Positions 34,740-44,920 of a stretch of 64,000 nt of DNA are shown here, one piece after another; position 1 is the stretch's first letter; the number at the start of each line of letters is the position of its first letter. Under the pieces are notes generated by a model. The model had not been told where the DNA came from and ran no database searches. It saw nothing but the letters and a program-made list of their open reading frames with translations. A program made the translations under genes and the position numbers. The DNA is from Acidimicrobiales bacterium. GTDB taxonomy: Bacteria > Actinomycetota > Acidimicrobiia > Acidimicrobiales > JAKAVM01. The stretch spans positions 1-64,000 of the forward strand of contig DAIDHF010000001.1 in assembly GCA_027452005.1 (NCBI GenBank). The letters run 5' to 3'.

Positions 34740-36248
34740 GTGGCTGTTCCGAAAATATTTGGGATTGAGACCGAGTATGGAATCCAGGGGGTTGAAGGTG
34801 GCGAAACAAATCCCGTAGTGGGCTCGTCACTGCTAATTAACGCGTACACCTATGAACTCCATAACAGGGTCGGTTGGGATTTCGAAGATGAAACTCCCGG
34901 AAATGACGCGAGAGGATTTGGTCAGCCAGGTAGTTTACCTCCAGAAATAGAGACCCACCTTGTAAACACGGTTCTGACCAACGGGGGCCGTTACTATGTA
35001 GACCACGCCCACCCCGAGTATTCTTCACCCGAGTGTGCTTCGGCAAGCGAGGCGGTACTTTACGATCGGGCCGGAGAAATGGTCCTACTCAGATCAATCC
35101 GAGCCGCTCGGAAAGCCTTTGGCGAACAGGGGAATTTGGCAGTATACAAGAACAACTCCGATCACAAGGGTAACTCCTATGGGTGTCACGAGAACTATCT
35201 CATGGACCGAGAGGTACCTTTTGCCAAGATCGCTCAGTTGGTAACCGCACATTTGGTGACCAGGATTGTTTTCACAGGCGCTGGCAAGGTGGGAACCGAG
35301 GTAGGGCCTGGGAGATCAACGAGCGGAACTCAAGTCGAGTACCAGATCTCCCAGCGGGCGGAATTTTTCGAAGAAGAACAGGGGCTAGAGACGACCCTGA
35401 AAAGACCCATCGTGAACACCCGTGATGAGCCTCACGCAGATCCACGGCGTTATCGGCGTTTACACATTATTTGTGGAGACGCAAACATGTCTGAGGTGGC
35501 TACATTCCTAAAACTGGGAACTACTGGTCTGATCCTGTCAATGATTGAAGACGGTTGGCTGGACAAGTCCGGGCTGGTCCTCAAAACTCCGGTAGTTGAT
35601 TTTCATGAACTATCTAGAGATTTGACTCTTGGAAAGACCTTGGAACTTGATAACGGACGAAAGTTGTCAGCGATTGAGATCCAATGGGAGCTGTACCGGA
35701 TTGCCGAAAAATATGTTCATGAAAACGGGTTCGAATCTGTCGGGGAGTCCGTTAGGGGCCCCGAGCTAATGGAACGATGGTGCCAGGCACTTCATGACCT
35801 GGAGGTGGACTTCAATAGGTGCAAGACAACCATAGACTGGGTGGCCAAGCTTGGGCTGATCCAGGCATACCGAGACCGACATGGTCTTGGCTGGGAGAGC
35901 GCCAGGCTGGTGGCCCTAGACCTTCAATACCACGACGTAAGACCCGAAAAATCCCTGTTCGGGAGGCTGAAGCTTGACAAAATGGTGGAAGAAAGCCAGG
36001 TTGAGCACGCAGTAGTGGAGCCCCCGACCACCACCCGTGCGTATTTCCGGGGGAAGTGCCTTCAAAAGTGGGCCGATCAGATTGTCACTGCGAACTGGGA
36101 TTCCGTAGTATTTGACCTCGGGGCTGAACCCCTCAAGAGAATACCGACCATGGACCCCCTTAGAGGCACGTATTTACACGTGGGAAAACTTATTGAGGAA
36201 TGTACTACACCGGCTGAGTTGTTAGATAAGTTAAGTTCTAAAGATTAG
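34740..36248 (+). CDS. dop: Pup deamidase/depupylase
   Basis: [24 protein letters not shown]; Dop-specific insertion GEQ/ETPGNDARGFG; upstream of pup. Confidence 0.95.
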   Translation: MAVPKIFGIETEYGIQGVEGGETNPVVGSSLLINAYTYELHNRVGWDFEDETPGNDARGFGQPGSLPPEIETHLVNTVLTNGGRYYVDHAHPEYSSPECASASEAVLYDRAGEMVLLRSIRAARKAFGEQGNLAVYKNNSDHKGNSYGCHENYLMDREVPFAKIAQLVTAHLVTRIVFTGAGKVGTEVGPGRSTSGTQVEYQISQRAEFFEEEQGLETTLKRPIVNTRDEPHADPRRYRRLHIICGDANMSEVATFLKLGTTGLILSMIEDGWLDKSGLVLKTPVVDFHELSRDLTLGKTLELDNGRKLSAIEIQWELYRIAEKYVHENGFESVGESVRGPELMERWCQALHDLEVDFNRCKTTIDWVAKLGLIQAYRDRHGLGWESARLVALDLQYHDVRPEKSLFGRLKLDKMVEESQVEHAVVEPPTTTRAYFRGKCLQKWADQIVTANWDSVVFDLGAEPLKRIPTMDPLRGTYLHVGKLIEECTTPAELLDKLSSKD

Positions 36249-36260
36249 GTAGACACGGAA

Positions 36261-36464
36261 ATGACTGAAAGAGAACTGAAAAAGAAACAGGCCCCGTCAA
36301 AGACGGAGACGGTTGAGACCCAGACGGAGGACACAAACCAGGCCAACGAGAAAGCCGAAGCCCTCAAGGCCGAGATGGATGACTTGCTTGACGAGATTGA
36401 CGAAGTCCTCGAGGACAACGCCGAGGAGTTTGTCCGCAACTATGTTCAAAAGGGTGGGCAGTGA
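36261..36464 (+). CDS. pup: prokaryotic ubiquitin-like protein Pup
   Basis: 67 aa, C-terminus FVRNYVQKGGQ (GGQ, deamidation type). Confidence 0.97.
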   Translation: MTERELKKKQAPSKTETVETQTEDTNQANEKAEALKAEMDDLLDEIDEVLEDNAEEFVRNYVQKGGQ

Positions 36465-37357
36465 CCCTTCCTCTGTTCCCGATTGACCAAGACCCGGGAC
36501 CAAATTTTTCACTCCTCTTAGAGAAGGCGGGTTTCAAGACGTCCATTACTTCAACCGGGTCCAAGGACGCTTTTGCCGATGTGCCCCATGGGACCACGGT
36601 CGTTGCAATTCTCTACAGTGACGGTGTTGTAATGGCCGGCGACCGGCGGGCAACTGCCGGATACTCCATTTCTCATCGCCGGGTTGAAAAGGTTCATCCG
36701 GCCGACTCGTTCTCGGGTGTTGCAATCTCTGGGGCAGCCGGGCCCGCAATGGAGCTAGTTAGACTATTTCAGACCCAACTTCAACACTACGAAAAGGTTG
36801 AAGGTTCAAAACTTAGCCTAGAGGGAAAGGCAAATCAGTTATCGAACCTGGTCAAGTCGAATCTATACATGGCAATGCAAGGACTCGCGGTAGTTCCACT
36901 GTTTGCCGGATATGATCTTGCCCTGCAACGGGGTCGTATCTATACCTATGACATAACCGGTGGATTTTACGAAGAGATCGACTATCAGACAACCGGATCA
37001 GGTGGCCGGGATGCACGGACCACGATCAAGCTCGGCTATAGGCCCGAAATGGATAGGTCTAATGTAATCGACCTGGCAATTCGCGCCCTGTTTGAGGCGG
37101 CAGATGAAGACTCTGCTACAGGCGGTCCAGATATCGCCAGAAGGATCTATCCAACCCTTGCAACAATTACCAAGGATGGTTATGAAGCTGTCGATGAGGC
37201 AGAGATTGCAGACCGATTTGAGTCAATTGTGGCCCAGGTATCCAATTTAGATTTAAGGCCTAGTGGAACTCCCAGGTCTTCAAAGACCCAGTCAGTATCC
37301 AAGAAGCAGACCACCAAATCTTTGCCGAAAGCTAGAAAGTCTACAAGTGAGGACTAG
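36461..37357 (+). CDS. prcB: 20S proteasome beta subunit
   Basis: propeptide then HG|TTVVAILYSDGVVMAGDRRAT; GTG start in 4-nt overlap with pup stop. Confidence 0.97.
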   Translation: MTLPLFPIDQDPGPNFSLLLEKAGFKTSITSTGSKDAFADVPHGTTVVAILYSDGVVMAGDRRATAGYSISHRRVEKVHPADSFSGVAISGAAGPAMELVRLFQTQLQHYEKVEGSKLSLEGKANQLSNLVKSNLYMAMQGLAVVPLFAGYDLALQRGRIYTYDITGGFYEEIDYQTTGSGGRDARTTIKLGYRPEMDRSNVIDLAIRALFEAADEDSATGGPDIARRIYPTLATITKDGYEAVDEAEIADRFESIVAQVSNLDLRPSGTPRSSKTQSVSKKQTTKSLPKARKSTSED

Positions 37358-37405
37358 TTGTGGCCTGGCCGGGTCTAGCAATCGAGGCCGTGAAGGGGTA
37401 AGTCT

Positions 37406-38080
37406 ATGAGTGTCCCGTACTACGTGTCACCCGAACAGGTCCTCCAAGACAGGGCCGACTATGCCAGGAAGGGGATTTCTCGAGGCAAATCCTTAGTGGC
37501 AATGACGTTTAAATCAGGAGTATTAGTTGTCGCCGAGAATCCGTCTAAGTCACTTCATAAGGTGAGCGAGATTTATGACAAAATCGCTTTTGCGGGCGTC
37601 GGAAAGTACAACGAGTACGATCAGCTTAGAGTTGCCGGGGTTAGGCATGCTGATACGAAAGGTTATACCTATAGTCGGAGTGACGTAGATGCTCGGTCTC
37701 TGGCCAACGTGTATGCCAACTACCTTGGGTCGGTATTTGTGCATGAGATGAAACCACTTGAGGTCGAGATCTTGGTGGCCGAGGTTGGGGAATCGCCCGA
37801 AGACGATGCAATGTTTCACATTCTCTACGACGGTACCGTAATGGACGAGGAGAAGTTTTCAGTGTTAGGCGGTGACGCCGACAGCATTTGGGAGAAGATG
37901 GATCAGGCCTGGAAGCAGGCAATGAGCATTGCGGAAGGGGTAAAGGTAGCCCTGAAAGCCTTAAGCACAAGTGAGAGAGAACTCAAGGCTGCCGACCTGG
38001 AGGTGGCCGTACTTGAACGGGAATCTACTTTTAGGGCCTTCCGGCGGATCTCCCATGATGAACTCGTCAAGATGCTTTAG
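37406..38080 (+). CDS. prcA: 20S proteasome alpha subunit
   Basis: YYVSPEQVLQDRADYARKGISRGKSLVAM. Confidence 0.96.
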   Translation: MSVPYYVSPEQVLQDRADYARKGISRGKSLVAMTFKSGVLVVAENPSKSLHKVSEIYDKIAFAGVGKYNEYDQLRVAGVRHADTKGYTYSRSDVDARSLANVYANYLGSVFVHEMKPLEVEILVAEVGESPEDDAMFHILYDGTVMDEEKFSVLGGDADSIWEKMDQAWKQAMSIAEGVKVALKALSTSERELKAADLEVAVLERESTFRAFRRISHDELVKML

Positions 38081-38089
38081 ACGTATTTT

Positions 38090-39448
38090 GTGGACAGACG
38101 TATATTTGGCCTGGAAAATGAGTACGGAGTAACCTGTGCCTTGAGAGGCCAGAGAAGACTGTCTCCTGATGAGGTTGCGAGGTACCTATTCCGCAGGGTG
38201 GTCAGTTGGGGCAGATCTTCTAACGTCTTCTTAGAAAATGGTGCCCGTCTCTATTTGGACGTGGGAAGTCATCCCGAATACGCTACCCCCGAATGTGACT
38301 CGGTCAAAGAGCTTGTCGCTCACGACAAGGCCGGGGAGCGTATTTTGGAGCAGTTGCTGTTTTCAGCCGACCAGAGACTTCGAGAGGAGGGGATCCGGGG
38401 AAACGTGTACCTGTTCAAGAACAATACCGATTCCGCTGGGAACTCCTACGGGTGCCATGAAAACTATCTGACCTTGCGAAGTGATGACATAGGACGGTGG
38501 GCGGAGGTCCTTATCCCGTTTTTGGTATCCAGGCAGATCTATGCTGGCTCGGGAAAGGTCCTTCAGACTGCCAGGGGGGCGATGTACTGTCTTAGCCAAC
38601 GGGCAGAACACATCTGGGAGGGGGTATCCTCGGCAACGACTCGGTCGAGGCCTATTATAAATACCAGAGACGAGCCTCACGCCGACGCAGAGAAGTATCG
38701 ACGTCTTCATGTGATCGTTGGAGATTCAAATATGAGCGAGTATGCCACGTTCTTGAAAGTCGGCGCTGCGAGCATCTTGTTACGGATGATGGAGGACAAG
38801 ACGGTTGTATTGCGTGACATGACCCTAGAGAACCCAATTCGAGCAATTCGTGAGATAAGTCACGATATTACCTGCAAGAGAAAAGTGAAGTTAGCAAATG
38901 GTCGTGAACTGAGCGCCCTTGATATTCAAAAAGAGTATCTTTCAAAAGCTATAAAGTTTGCCGATAAGCGAGAACTGGGGCCAGACGAATCCAAGGCACT
39001 GGCCATGTGGGAACATTGTGTCACAACCATTGAAAAAGACCCCCTTGAACTTCGCACCGAGTGCGACTGGGTTATTAAATACCATTTAATCGAGTCATTT
39101 CGTGAGCGACATGAGATTCCCCTTACTCATCCCAAGATTGCCCTAATCGACCTTCAATACCACGATGTTTCAAAAGAACGCGGTCTGTTTTATCGCCTTC
39201 AAGATCGGGGTATGGTTGAAAGGATATGCACGGACGATGAAATCTCCAACGCAATTGAAAATCCGCCACAAACAACCAGGGCCAGGTTGAGGGGAGAATT
39301 TATTCGAAAGGCCAAGCAGAGGAGGCGAGACTTCACCGTTGACTGGGTTCACCTAAAGCTCAATGACCAGGCCCAAAGAACAGTTCTCTGTAAAGATCCA
39401 TTTCGATCCCACGATGATCGGGTGGAAAAGCTTATAGCGAGCCTCTAG
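38090..39448 (+). CDS. pafA: Pup-protein ligase
   Basis: [52 protein letters not shown]. Confidence 0.96.
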   Translation: MDRRIFGLENEYGVTCALRGQRRLSPDEVARYLFRRVVSWGRSSNVFLENGARLYLDVGSHPEYATPECDSVKELVAHDKAGERILEQLLFSADQRLREEGIRGNVYLFKNNTDSAGNSYGCHENYLTLRSDDIGRWAEVLIPFLVSRQIYAGSGKVLQTARGAMYCLSQRAEHIWEGVSSATTRSRPIINTRDEPHADAEKYRRLHVIVGDSNMSEYATFLKVGAASILLRMMEDKTVVLRDMTLENPIRAIREISHDITCKRKVKLANGRELSALDIQKEYLSKAIKFADKRELGPDESKALAMWEHCVTTIEKDPLELRTECDWVIKYHLIESFRERHEIPLTHPKIALIDLQYHDVSKERGLFYRLQDRGMVERICTDDEISNAIENPPQTTRARLRGEFIRKAKQRRRDFTVDWVHLKLNDQAQRTVLCKDPFRSHDDRVEKLIASL

Positions 39449-39539
39449 TGGCCGGGAGAGGGCTGGCGGGTAAGACCGGTCGCCGAATCGCCGTCCTGCT
39501 AGTAATCTCGGTTTGTCTTGAACTAGGCTGGGGGGTCTT

Positions 39540-40235
39540 GTGAGCGAAGATATCCACAGTCCTTCAGTTCAGGCCGAGGAGTCTGTGGGTGGGCCGTTGT
39601 CCAAGTGGTCGCTCCAGACTCCAACTTCGGTCGGGCTTGACCAGACCAGTTCTGAGCCAAGTCAACCCCCCGGAGAGAATCGTCAAAATAGGTCACAGCG
39701 TCAATTGAGCAGTCCGTTTCGCCGTGGGGTTGAGTGGCTGGTGATTGTCGTAGTAGCCCTCTTGGTGGCTTTTTTGGTGAAAACGTTCGTGTTTCAGGCG
39801 TTCTATATTCCCTCTGGGTCTATGGAACCAACCCTAATGATTGGCGACCGTATCTTGGTTGACAAGCTTTCATACAAGATCCATCCGATCCATAGGTTCG
39901 ATATCGTTGTTTTTACGAACCCCATGAAAAACGATCCCGCCATAAAGGACTTGGTAAAAAGGGTAATAGGACTACCGGGCGATACCATTGCTTCTAATGC
40001 ACAAGGACAAGTACTAATAAATGGGAGCGTGATAAATGAGCCATTCCTGCCGCCCAATATCTCGATGGGACCGGCAATAGAAAAACAGGTAATTGGACCT
40101 GGGATGATGTTTGTCATGGGAGACAACCGGGGGGACTCTGAAGATAGTAGGTACTTTGGACAAGTCCCGGAGTCGTCAGTGGTTGGAAGAGTAGTCATGC
40201 GCGTATGGCCACTGAGTAGGATTCACCTGTTCTAA
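39540..40235 (+). CDS. lepB: signal peptidase I
   Basis: IPSGSMEPTLMIGDRILVDKLSY; KRVIGLPGD; VMGDNRGDSEDSRYFG. Confidence 0.95.
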   Translation: MSEDIHSPSVQAEESVGGPLSKWSLQTPTSVGLDQTSSEPSQPPGENRQNRSQRQLSSPFRRGVEWLVIVVVALLVAFLVKTFVFQAFYIPSGSMEPTLMIGDRILVDKLSYKIHPIHRFDIVVFTNPMKNDPAIKDLVKRVIGLPGDTIASNAQGQVLINGSVINEPFLPPNISMGPAIEKQVIGPGMMFVMGDNRGDSEDSRYFGQVPESSVVGRVVMRVWPLSRIHLF

Positions 40236-40311
40236 TACCCGGATTTGCGTTGAGAGCCCCGCTAGCTGGCATTTAGCAACTAGGGGGGGATTAATTGAGT
40301 AAACTACTGCC

Positions 40312-40854
40312 ATGCTTTTCAATTTGAGTGTCGCAAAGATCGGGGTCGTGTTATTCGTCGCCCTGGTAATTTTGGGGCCAGAACGCCTGCCAGAGATACT
40401 CAGAGGGCTGGGAAAGTGGTTAGGCGAATTCAAGAAATTCAGAGAGAACTTGGAGAGCGAGGTCAGGGGAGTCTTTGACGAGTTGCCTAAAAGCTCGGAA
40501 CTGTCGGGATCTTTAGGTGGGGGGTCCCTTGGAGGGATTGAGAACCCGTTTGTCGGACTCTCCGAGTCGGTAAGTTCAATTGGGAGTTCCCTGAGAAGCG
40601 TACTGGGTTCTAGTCAGCAGTCTGCTTCGGCTGGAGGACAAATTATCGCGGCCGGGGGTTCCAAGCCGCTAGTATCTCCACTAACCAATCCGTCCGAGGA
40701 TTCCTCGGATGCTCCTTCCCAATTTGATGACACCAAGGCAGAATCTGACCTGTCGGAACCTCAAGGGAACGATGCGCTCGAAGAGGCAAAAGTCCGACGT
40801 AACCTTGTCGAGGAGTCCGGTTTGCCATTTACTTATGATCCTTCACTGAACTAG
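40312..40854 (+). CDS. tatB: Sec-independent translocase TatA/TatB family protein
   Basis: N-terminal TM then LVILGPERLPEILRGLGKWLGEFKKFRENLESEV; TatB-like LGPERLP. Confidence 0.85.
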   Translation: MLFNLSVAKIGVVLFVALVILGPERLPEILRGLGKWLGEFKKFRENLESEVRGVFDELPKSSELSGSLGGGSLGGIENPFVGLSESVSSIGSSLRSVLGSSQQSASAGGQIIAAGGSKPLVSPLTNPSEDSSDAPSQFDDTKAESDLSEPQGNDALEEAKVRRNLVEESGLPFTYDPSLN

Positions 40855-40858
40855 ACAC

Positions 40859-41608
40859 GTGGTCATTCGGATCAGGAAAAAGCCTCGGCCCTCTCCCGAT
40901 GAGATGACCTTAATCGAGCACCTCGGTGAACTGCGAACCAGACTAGTGGTGTCGGCTCTGGCTCTCGCAATTGGAGGAGCTATAGCCTTTATATTTTATG
41001 GGCATATTCTTGGGTTTCTCCGTGCCCCTTACTGCAAAACGGTAGGTCCACACCACTCGTGTGCACTGTATGTCACCGGTCCCCTTGATGGGTTTTCCAT
41101 CCGGCTAAAGTTGGCCCTTTACGGAGGAGCATTTATCGGGTCTCCGGTAATTTTGTGGGAGATCTGGAGGTTCATAACTCCGGGACTAAAAAAGACTGAA
41201 AAGCGCTATGCCATTCCCTTTATTGTGTCGTCGATTGTCCTGTTTGCTGCTGGCGCGATGGTAGCCTACCTGGTCTTCCCAAAGGCGCTTCACTGGCTGG
41301 GGGCAGTTGGAGGCCCTGGGTTGCGACAAATATATACTCCAACTAGTTACATAAATCTGATTGTTGTGCTCATGGTGGCCTTTGGGGCAGCATTTGAGTT
41401 CCCGGTGGTCCTAGTCTCCCTAGAGTTGGCCGGCATCGTAAAGTCCAGCCAACTGATCAAACACTGGAGAACTGCCGTGGTGCTAATTTTCTTAGCCGCG
41501 GCTATCTTCATACCGAGTTCCGACCCGTTTTCCCTTTTTGCCATGGCAGTTCCCATGTGCGTGTTTTATGTTTCTGCAATAGTTATTGGCAAGATAGCTG
41601 GCAAGTAA
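40859..41608 (+). CDS. tatC: Sec-independent protein translocase TatC
   Basis: MTLIEHLGELRTRLVVSALAL; polytopic membrane protein; downstream of tatB. Confidence 0.95.
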   Translation: MVIRIRKKPRPSPDEMTLIEHLGELRTRLVVSALALAIGGAIAFIFYGHILGFLRAPYCKTVGPHHSCALYVTGPLDGFSIRLKLALYGGAFIGSPVILWEIWRFITPGLKKTEKRYAIPFIVSSIVLFAAGAMVAYLVFPKALHWLGAVGGPGLRQIYTPTSYINLIVVLMVAFGAAFEFPVVLVSLELAGIVKSSQLIKHWRTAVVLIFLAAAIFIPSSDPFSLFAMAVPMCVFYVSAIVIGKIAGK

Positions 41609-41682
41609 TTAGATGTCAGACTTCCAGGCCCGGTGACTTGTACGTAAATTCCCAGCTAGTTGGGTTATTTACAATCACCTGA

Positions 41683-43362
41683 TTGACCAGGATGGACGTA
41701 CGGCCTAAATCCAAGGTTTGCCCAGCCCGAGAGCCTATTGTTAGCTACAGCGTGTCATATTATTTTACCGAGACTTTTTCTGGGCCTGAATCTGAGATCC
41801 TCCGGCGGTATTTTACCAATCTCGACCAGCCTGTCTTTGCTTTAGTTAATCTACCCGAAGTAGTCAAAGGGGCCCTGTTCGCCAGGTACTCACGTTCACC
41901 CAAGAGCCTTCGAAGGTTATTCTTAGATGAGTTTGTGGGCGATCTAGACATGACTGGCGATCTTACCGTCGATGCCACCATTGGCCTAGAACGGGCCGAG
42001 GCCCTCTATGACAAGGTCTTCTTTGAGTACGGCGATGACTCGGTGGCCCAACTGGGCGGGGTCCATCTGGCGTGCGAGCAGTCATCCAATATCTTGACCA
42101 AGGTCCTAGAGTGGGGTCGACTAGCAGCCTATCTAGAGCAGTCAACCAGGTATATCCCATATGACTCCCGCCTCGAAAATGGTCGCTATCGTTACTACCG
42201 TGATAAGCAGATCCTGGAGTCAAGCCTTGGAGCAATGTATGTATCAAGTATGGACCTGATGTTTGACACCTACGCCCAACTGCTTCCGAAAATGCAGGCC
42301 CACTTCTCTCGTAAGTTTCCCAAATCTGGAGACGTGTCAGACTTTGTATGGCGAAGATCAATTCAAGCAAAGGCCCTAGACGCTCTCAGGGGACTTTTAC
42401 CAGCAGCGTCTCTGTCGAATGTTGGGATTTATGGAACCGGACAGAGCTTCGAGCAGTTACTACTTCGAATGCGGGCCAACCCACTCCCAGAAGTCAGGGA
42501 GTACTCTGAGATGATATTAATAGAACTTAGAAAGGTAATACCGTCCTTCCTTCGGCGAGTGGATATGCAAGACCGAGGGATTGCGTGGACTAAGTACCTG
42601 TCCAATACTGCACAGAACACGGAGAGCTTGGCCGAAATGTTGATCGAGTCAAGTCAGCAAGTCACCGGTCCCAGCGTGGACCTGGTTGATTTTGATCCAG
42701 ACGGGGAACAAAAGGTTATTGCTGCCATGCTCTATTCGGCGTCAAGTGCTCCTGAAAATGAGATTGAAAGAATATGCTCAAATCTATCGGAGTCCCAAAA
42801 GACAAAGGTATTCAGATCTTACGTGGGAGAGCGCGCTAATCGCAGACACAAACCCGGGCGGGCATTTGAACGTACCTCATATCGGTTTGATGTAGTAAGT
42901 GACTACGGTGCCTTTCGGGATATGCAGCGTCACAGAATGCTGACACTTGAGTGGCAGGTGTTCTCTGATAAGTTGGGCTATAGCGTCCCAGATGACGTGA
43001 CCGAGGCAGATTTAGAGGCTCCTTATCGTGAGGTTATGGCCTGTTCGTCGGATCTTTATAGTCAGCTAAAAAACAAGTTCCCCAATCAGGCACCTTATGC
43101 ACTATCGCTGGCGTTTAATATTCGATACAGCATGCAGATGAACGCACGTGAGGCCATGCACCTAATTGAGCTTCGATCAAGTGCTCAGGGTCATGCAAAC
43201 TATCGAACTATAGCCCAACAGATGCACGACCTAATTAGACATAAGGCCAACCACCGATTGATAGCAGAGTCAATGAGTTTCGTCGACTTCGCAAATTACG
43301 ACCTAGAGCGACTGGAGTCAGAGACGAGATCCGAGCGCAGGCGAGACCAAGCAGCCGATTGA
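41683..43362 (+). CDS. tandem ThyX-like (FAD-dependent thymidylate synthase family) protein, degenerate motifs
   Basis: GALFARYSRSPKSLRRLFLDEF; EWGRLAAYLEQSTRY in first half; MQRHRMLTLEWQVFSDK and NAREAMHLIELRSSAQGHANYR in second half. Confidence 0.75.
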   Translation: MTRMDVRPKSKVCPAREPIVSYSVSYYFTETFSGPESEILRRYFTNLDQPVFALVNLPEVVKGALFARYSRSPKSLRRLFLDEFVGDLDMTGDLTVDATIGLERAEALYDKVFFEYGDDSVAQLGGVHLACEQSSNILTKVLEWGRLAAYLEQSTRYIPYDSRLENGRYRYYRDKQILESSLGAMYVSSMDLMFDTYAQLLPKMQAHFSRKFPKSGDVSDFVWRRSIQAKALDALRGLLPAASLSNVGIYGTGQSFEQLLLRMRANPLPEVREYSEMILIELRKVIPSFLRRVDMQDRGIAWTKYLSNTAQNTESLAEMLIESSQQVTGPSVDLVDFDPDGEQKVIAAMLYSASSAPENEIERICSNLSESQKTKVFRSYVGERANRRHKPGRAFERTSYRFDVVSDYGAFRDMQRHRMLTLEWQVFSDKLGYSVPDDVTEADLEAPYREVMACSSDLYSQLKNKFPNQAPYALSLAFNIRYSMQMNAREAMHLIELRSSAQGHANYRTIAQQMHDLIRHKANHRLIAESMSFVDFANYDLERLESETRSERRRDQAAD

Positions 43363-43766
43363 ACTGGGGGGGGTGAAAAACAACGGGCCGCTAGGAACGC
43401 TACCTGGGAGAAAGCACCGGAGGCCTGAGTCGCGATTGGACCGGATCAGCTGGTCGCGCTGGCTTGGGGATAGGAAAATTAGGCAACTCGAGCTAACCCA
43501 ACGAGTCGAAAACCCAGATCCCAAGAACGGACAAGCTCACAATCAAACAAGTACCTGAATTTGGGAATTTATCTGGGTGTAGCCAGGTTGTCCTGGTCGT
43601 AGTTTGGGTTTAGTTCGAGATTTAAGGTCAAATTCCTGGTGACAGAGATTTTCCTGGCACCTATTGCACATTTTGTGCTTCATTGGCGCTATAGTCCCTG
43701 AATCGAAACTCAAAAACTGGAAAATAGATAAATACGGTGGCAATGTGAACTTGTTGGCCCACCATA

Positions 43767-44288
43767 TTGAGTTACATGGAGCAGGCAATGGCAGACGAGA
43801 TTGACATAGATGAGGAAGACGAGTCAGAAGATCTCGAGCTTGAGGACCTAGATGAGGTTGAACTACTAGAGGAAGACCTGGAAGAAGGGGTTCCGCTTGA
43901 CGATGACCTCGGTCTTGTTGATGATGACGATATTGTCTTAGATGACGAGGAAGATGGACTTGAAATCCCTATCGGCGTTACCGGGCGAGTTGAAGGGGAC
44001 CACAAGCGAAAGGGGGTAGCCGACGAGGACGATGACGAGGACGATGACGATGAACTCGACGATGATGATGTCGAGGCAAGTCTTGACGAGATTCTCAAGG
44101 AGCGCCTTGTGGTCGATGATGAGGACGACGAAGATGAAGTTCCAGGTGATCTCGACGAGAGACAAGATGGTTCTGAACAGGTCCTACCCAAGCAGCCTGG
44201 AGAGTTTGTGTGTACTTCATGTTACCTGGTAAAGAATCTTACTCAGCTGGCAAACGCCAAAAAGCGGCTCTGTAGGGACTGTGTTTAG
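43767..44288 (+). CDS. highly acidic protein with C-terminal DUF4193-like zinc-ribbon
   Basis: Asp/Glu-rich body; C-term LPKQPGEFVCTSCYLVKNLTQLANAKKRLCRDC (two CxxC). Confidence 0.75.
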   Translation: MSYMEQAMADEIDIDEEDESEDLELEDLDEVELLEEDLEEGVPLDDDLGLVDDDDIVLDDEEDGLEIPIGVTGRVEGDHKRKGVADEDDDEDDDDELDDDDVEASLDEILKERLVVDDEDDEDEVPGDLDERQDGSEQVLPKQPGEFVCTSCYLVKNLTQLANAKKRLCRDCV

Positions 44289-44350
44289 CTCTTATGGAAC
44301 GAGCGAGGCAATTTTGAATATACTGGGTTGGTAGGGTATGAACAAAGCAT

Positions 44351-44896
44351 ATGACTGACAAGAAGAACTCACAGGACCTGGCAAAAGAACTTTTTGTTTA
44401 CATCCCAGTTGGACTATATCTGGTTGGCAAACAAGAACTTCCCAAAGTTGCTGAAAAGGGTAGGTCATTTGTAGACAGCCAGTTAACAATGGCAAAGACG
44501 ATTGGTGAGTTTGTGGTCACATTTGGTTCCCAGGAAGCCGAAAGGAGGCTCTTGGCCCAAGTACGAAAGCTTGGACGTCGCTGGGGCGATAGCAAGCCAG
44601 CAGCTACGGCGGAGGCTTCGGAATCGACTCAAGCCAACCAAGTTGACGGTTCGCCTAATGAGTCAGGGCCGATCAACGGAGTAGACCAATTATCTGGTGA
44701 AAATGCAAAAGTGAAGCCCAGTATTATTGTCGATTCACTAGCCATTCCAGATTACGACTCATTGTCGGCGTCTCAGGTCGTCCAGCGCCTCGATGCACTT
44801 GATCGTGCCGATCTTAGCGCTCTAATTGAGTACGAAAAACAGACGAGAGCTAGGTCAACTATCTTGAATCGGGCGATCTCTCTCTCTGAGAGTTAG
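44351..44896 (+). CDS. hypothetical protein with C-terminal IPDYDSLSASQVVQRL-type domain
   Basis: 181 aa; amphipathic N-term and C-terminal IPDYDSLSASQVVQRLDALDRADLSALIEYEKQTRARSTIL motif recurrent in actinobacterial proteins. Confidence 0.6.
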   Translation: MTDKKNSQDLAKELFVYIPVGLYLVGKQELPKVAEKGRSFVDSQLTMAKTIGEFVVTFGSQEAERRLLAQVRKLGRRWGDSKPAATAEASESTQANQVDGSPNESGPINGVDQLSGENAKVKPSIIVDSLAIPDYDSLSASQVVQRLDALDRADLSALIEYEKQTRARSTILNRAISLSES

Positions 44897-44920
44897 ATTC
44901 GAAGGTTGACAGCGTAATTC

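Noticed and set aside
43772-44191. 139-aa poly-Ser ORF on the minus strand
   Set aside because: Antisense artefact of GAC/GAT/GAG-rich codons in the acidic DUF4193-like gene.
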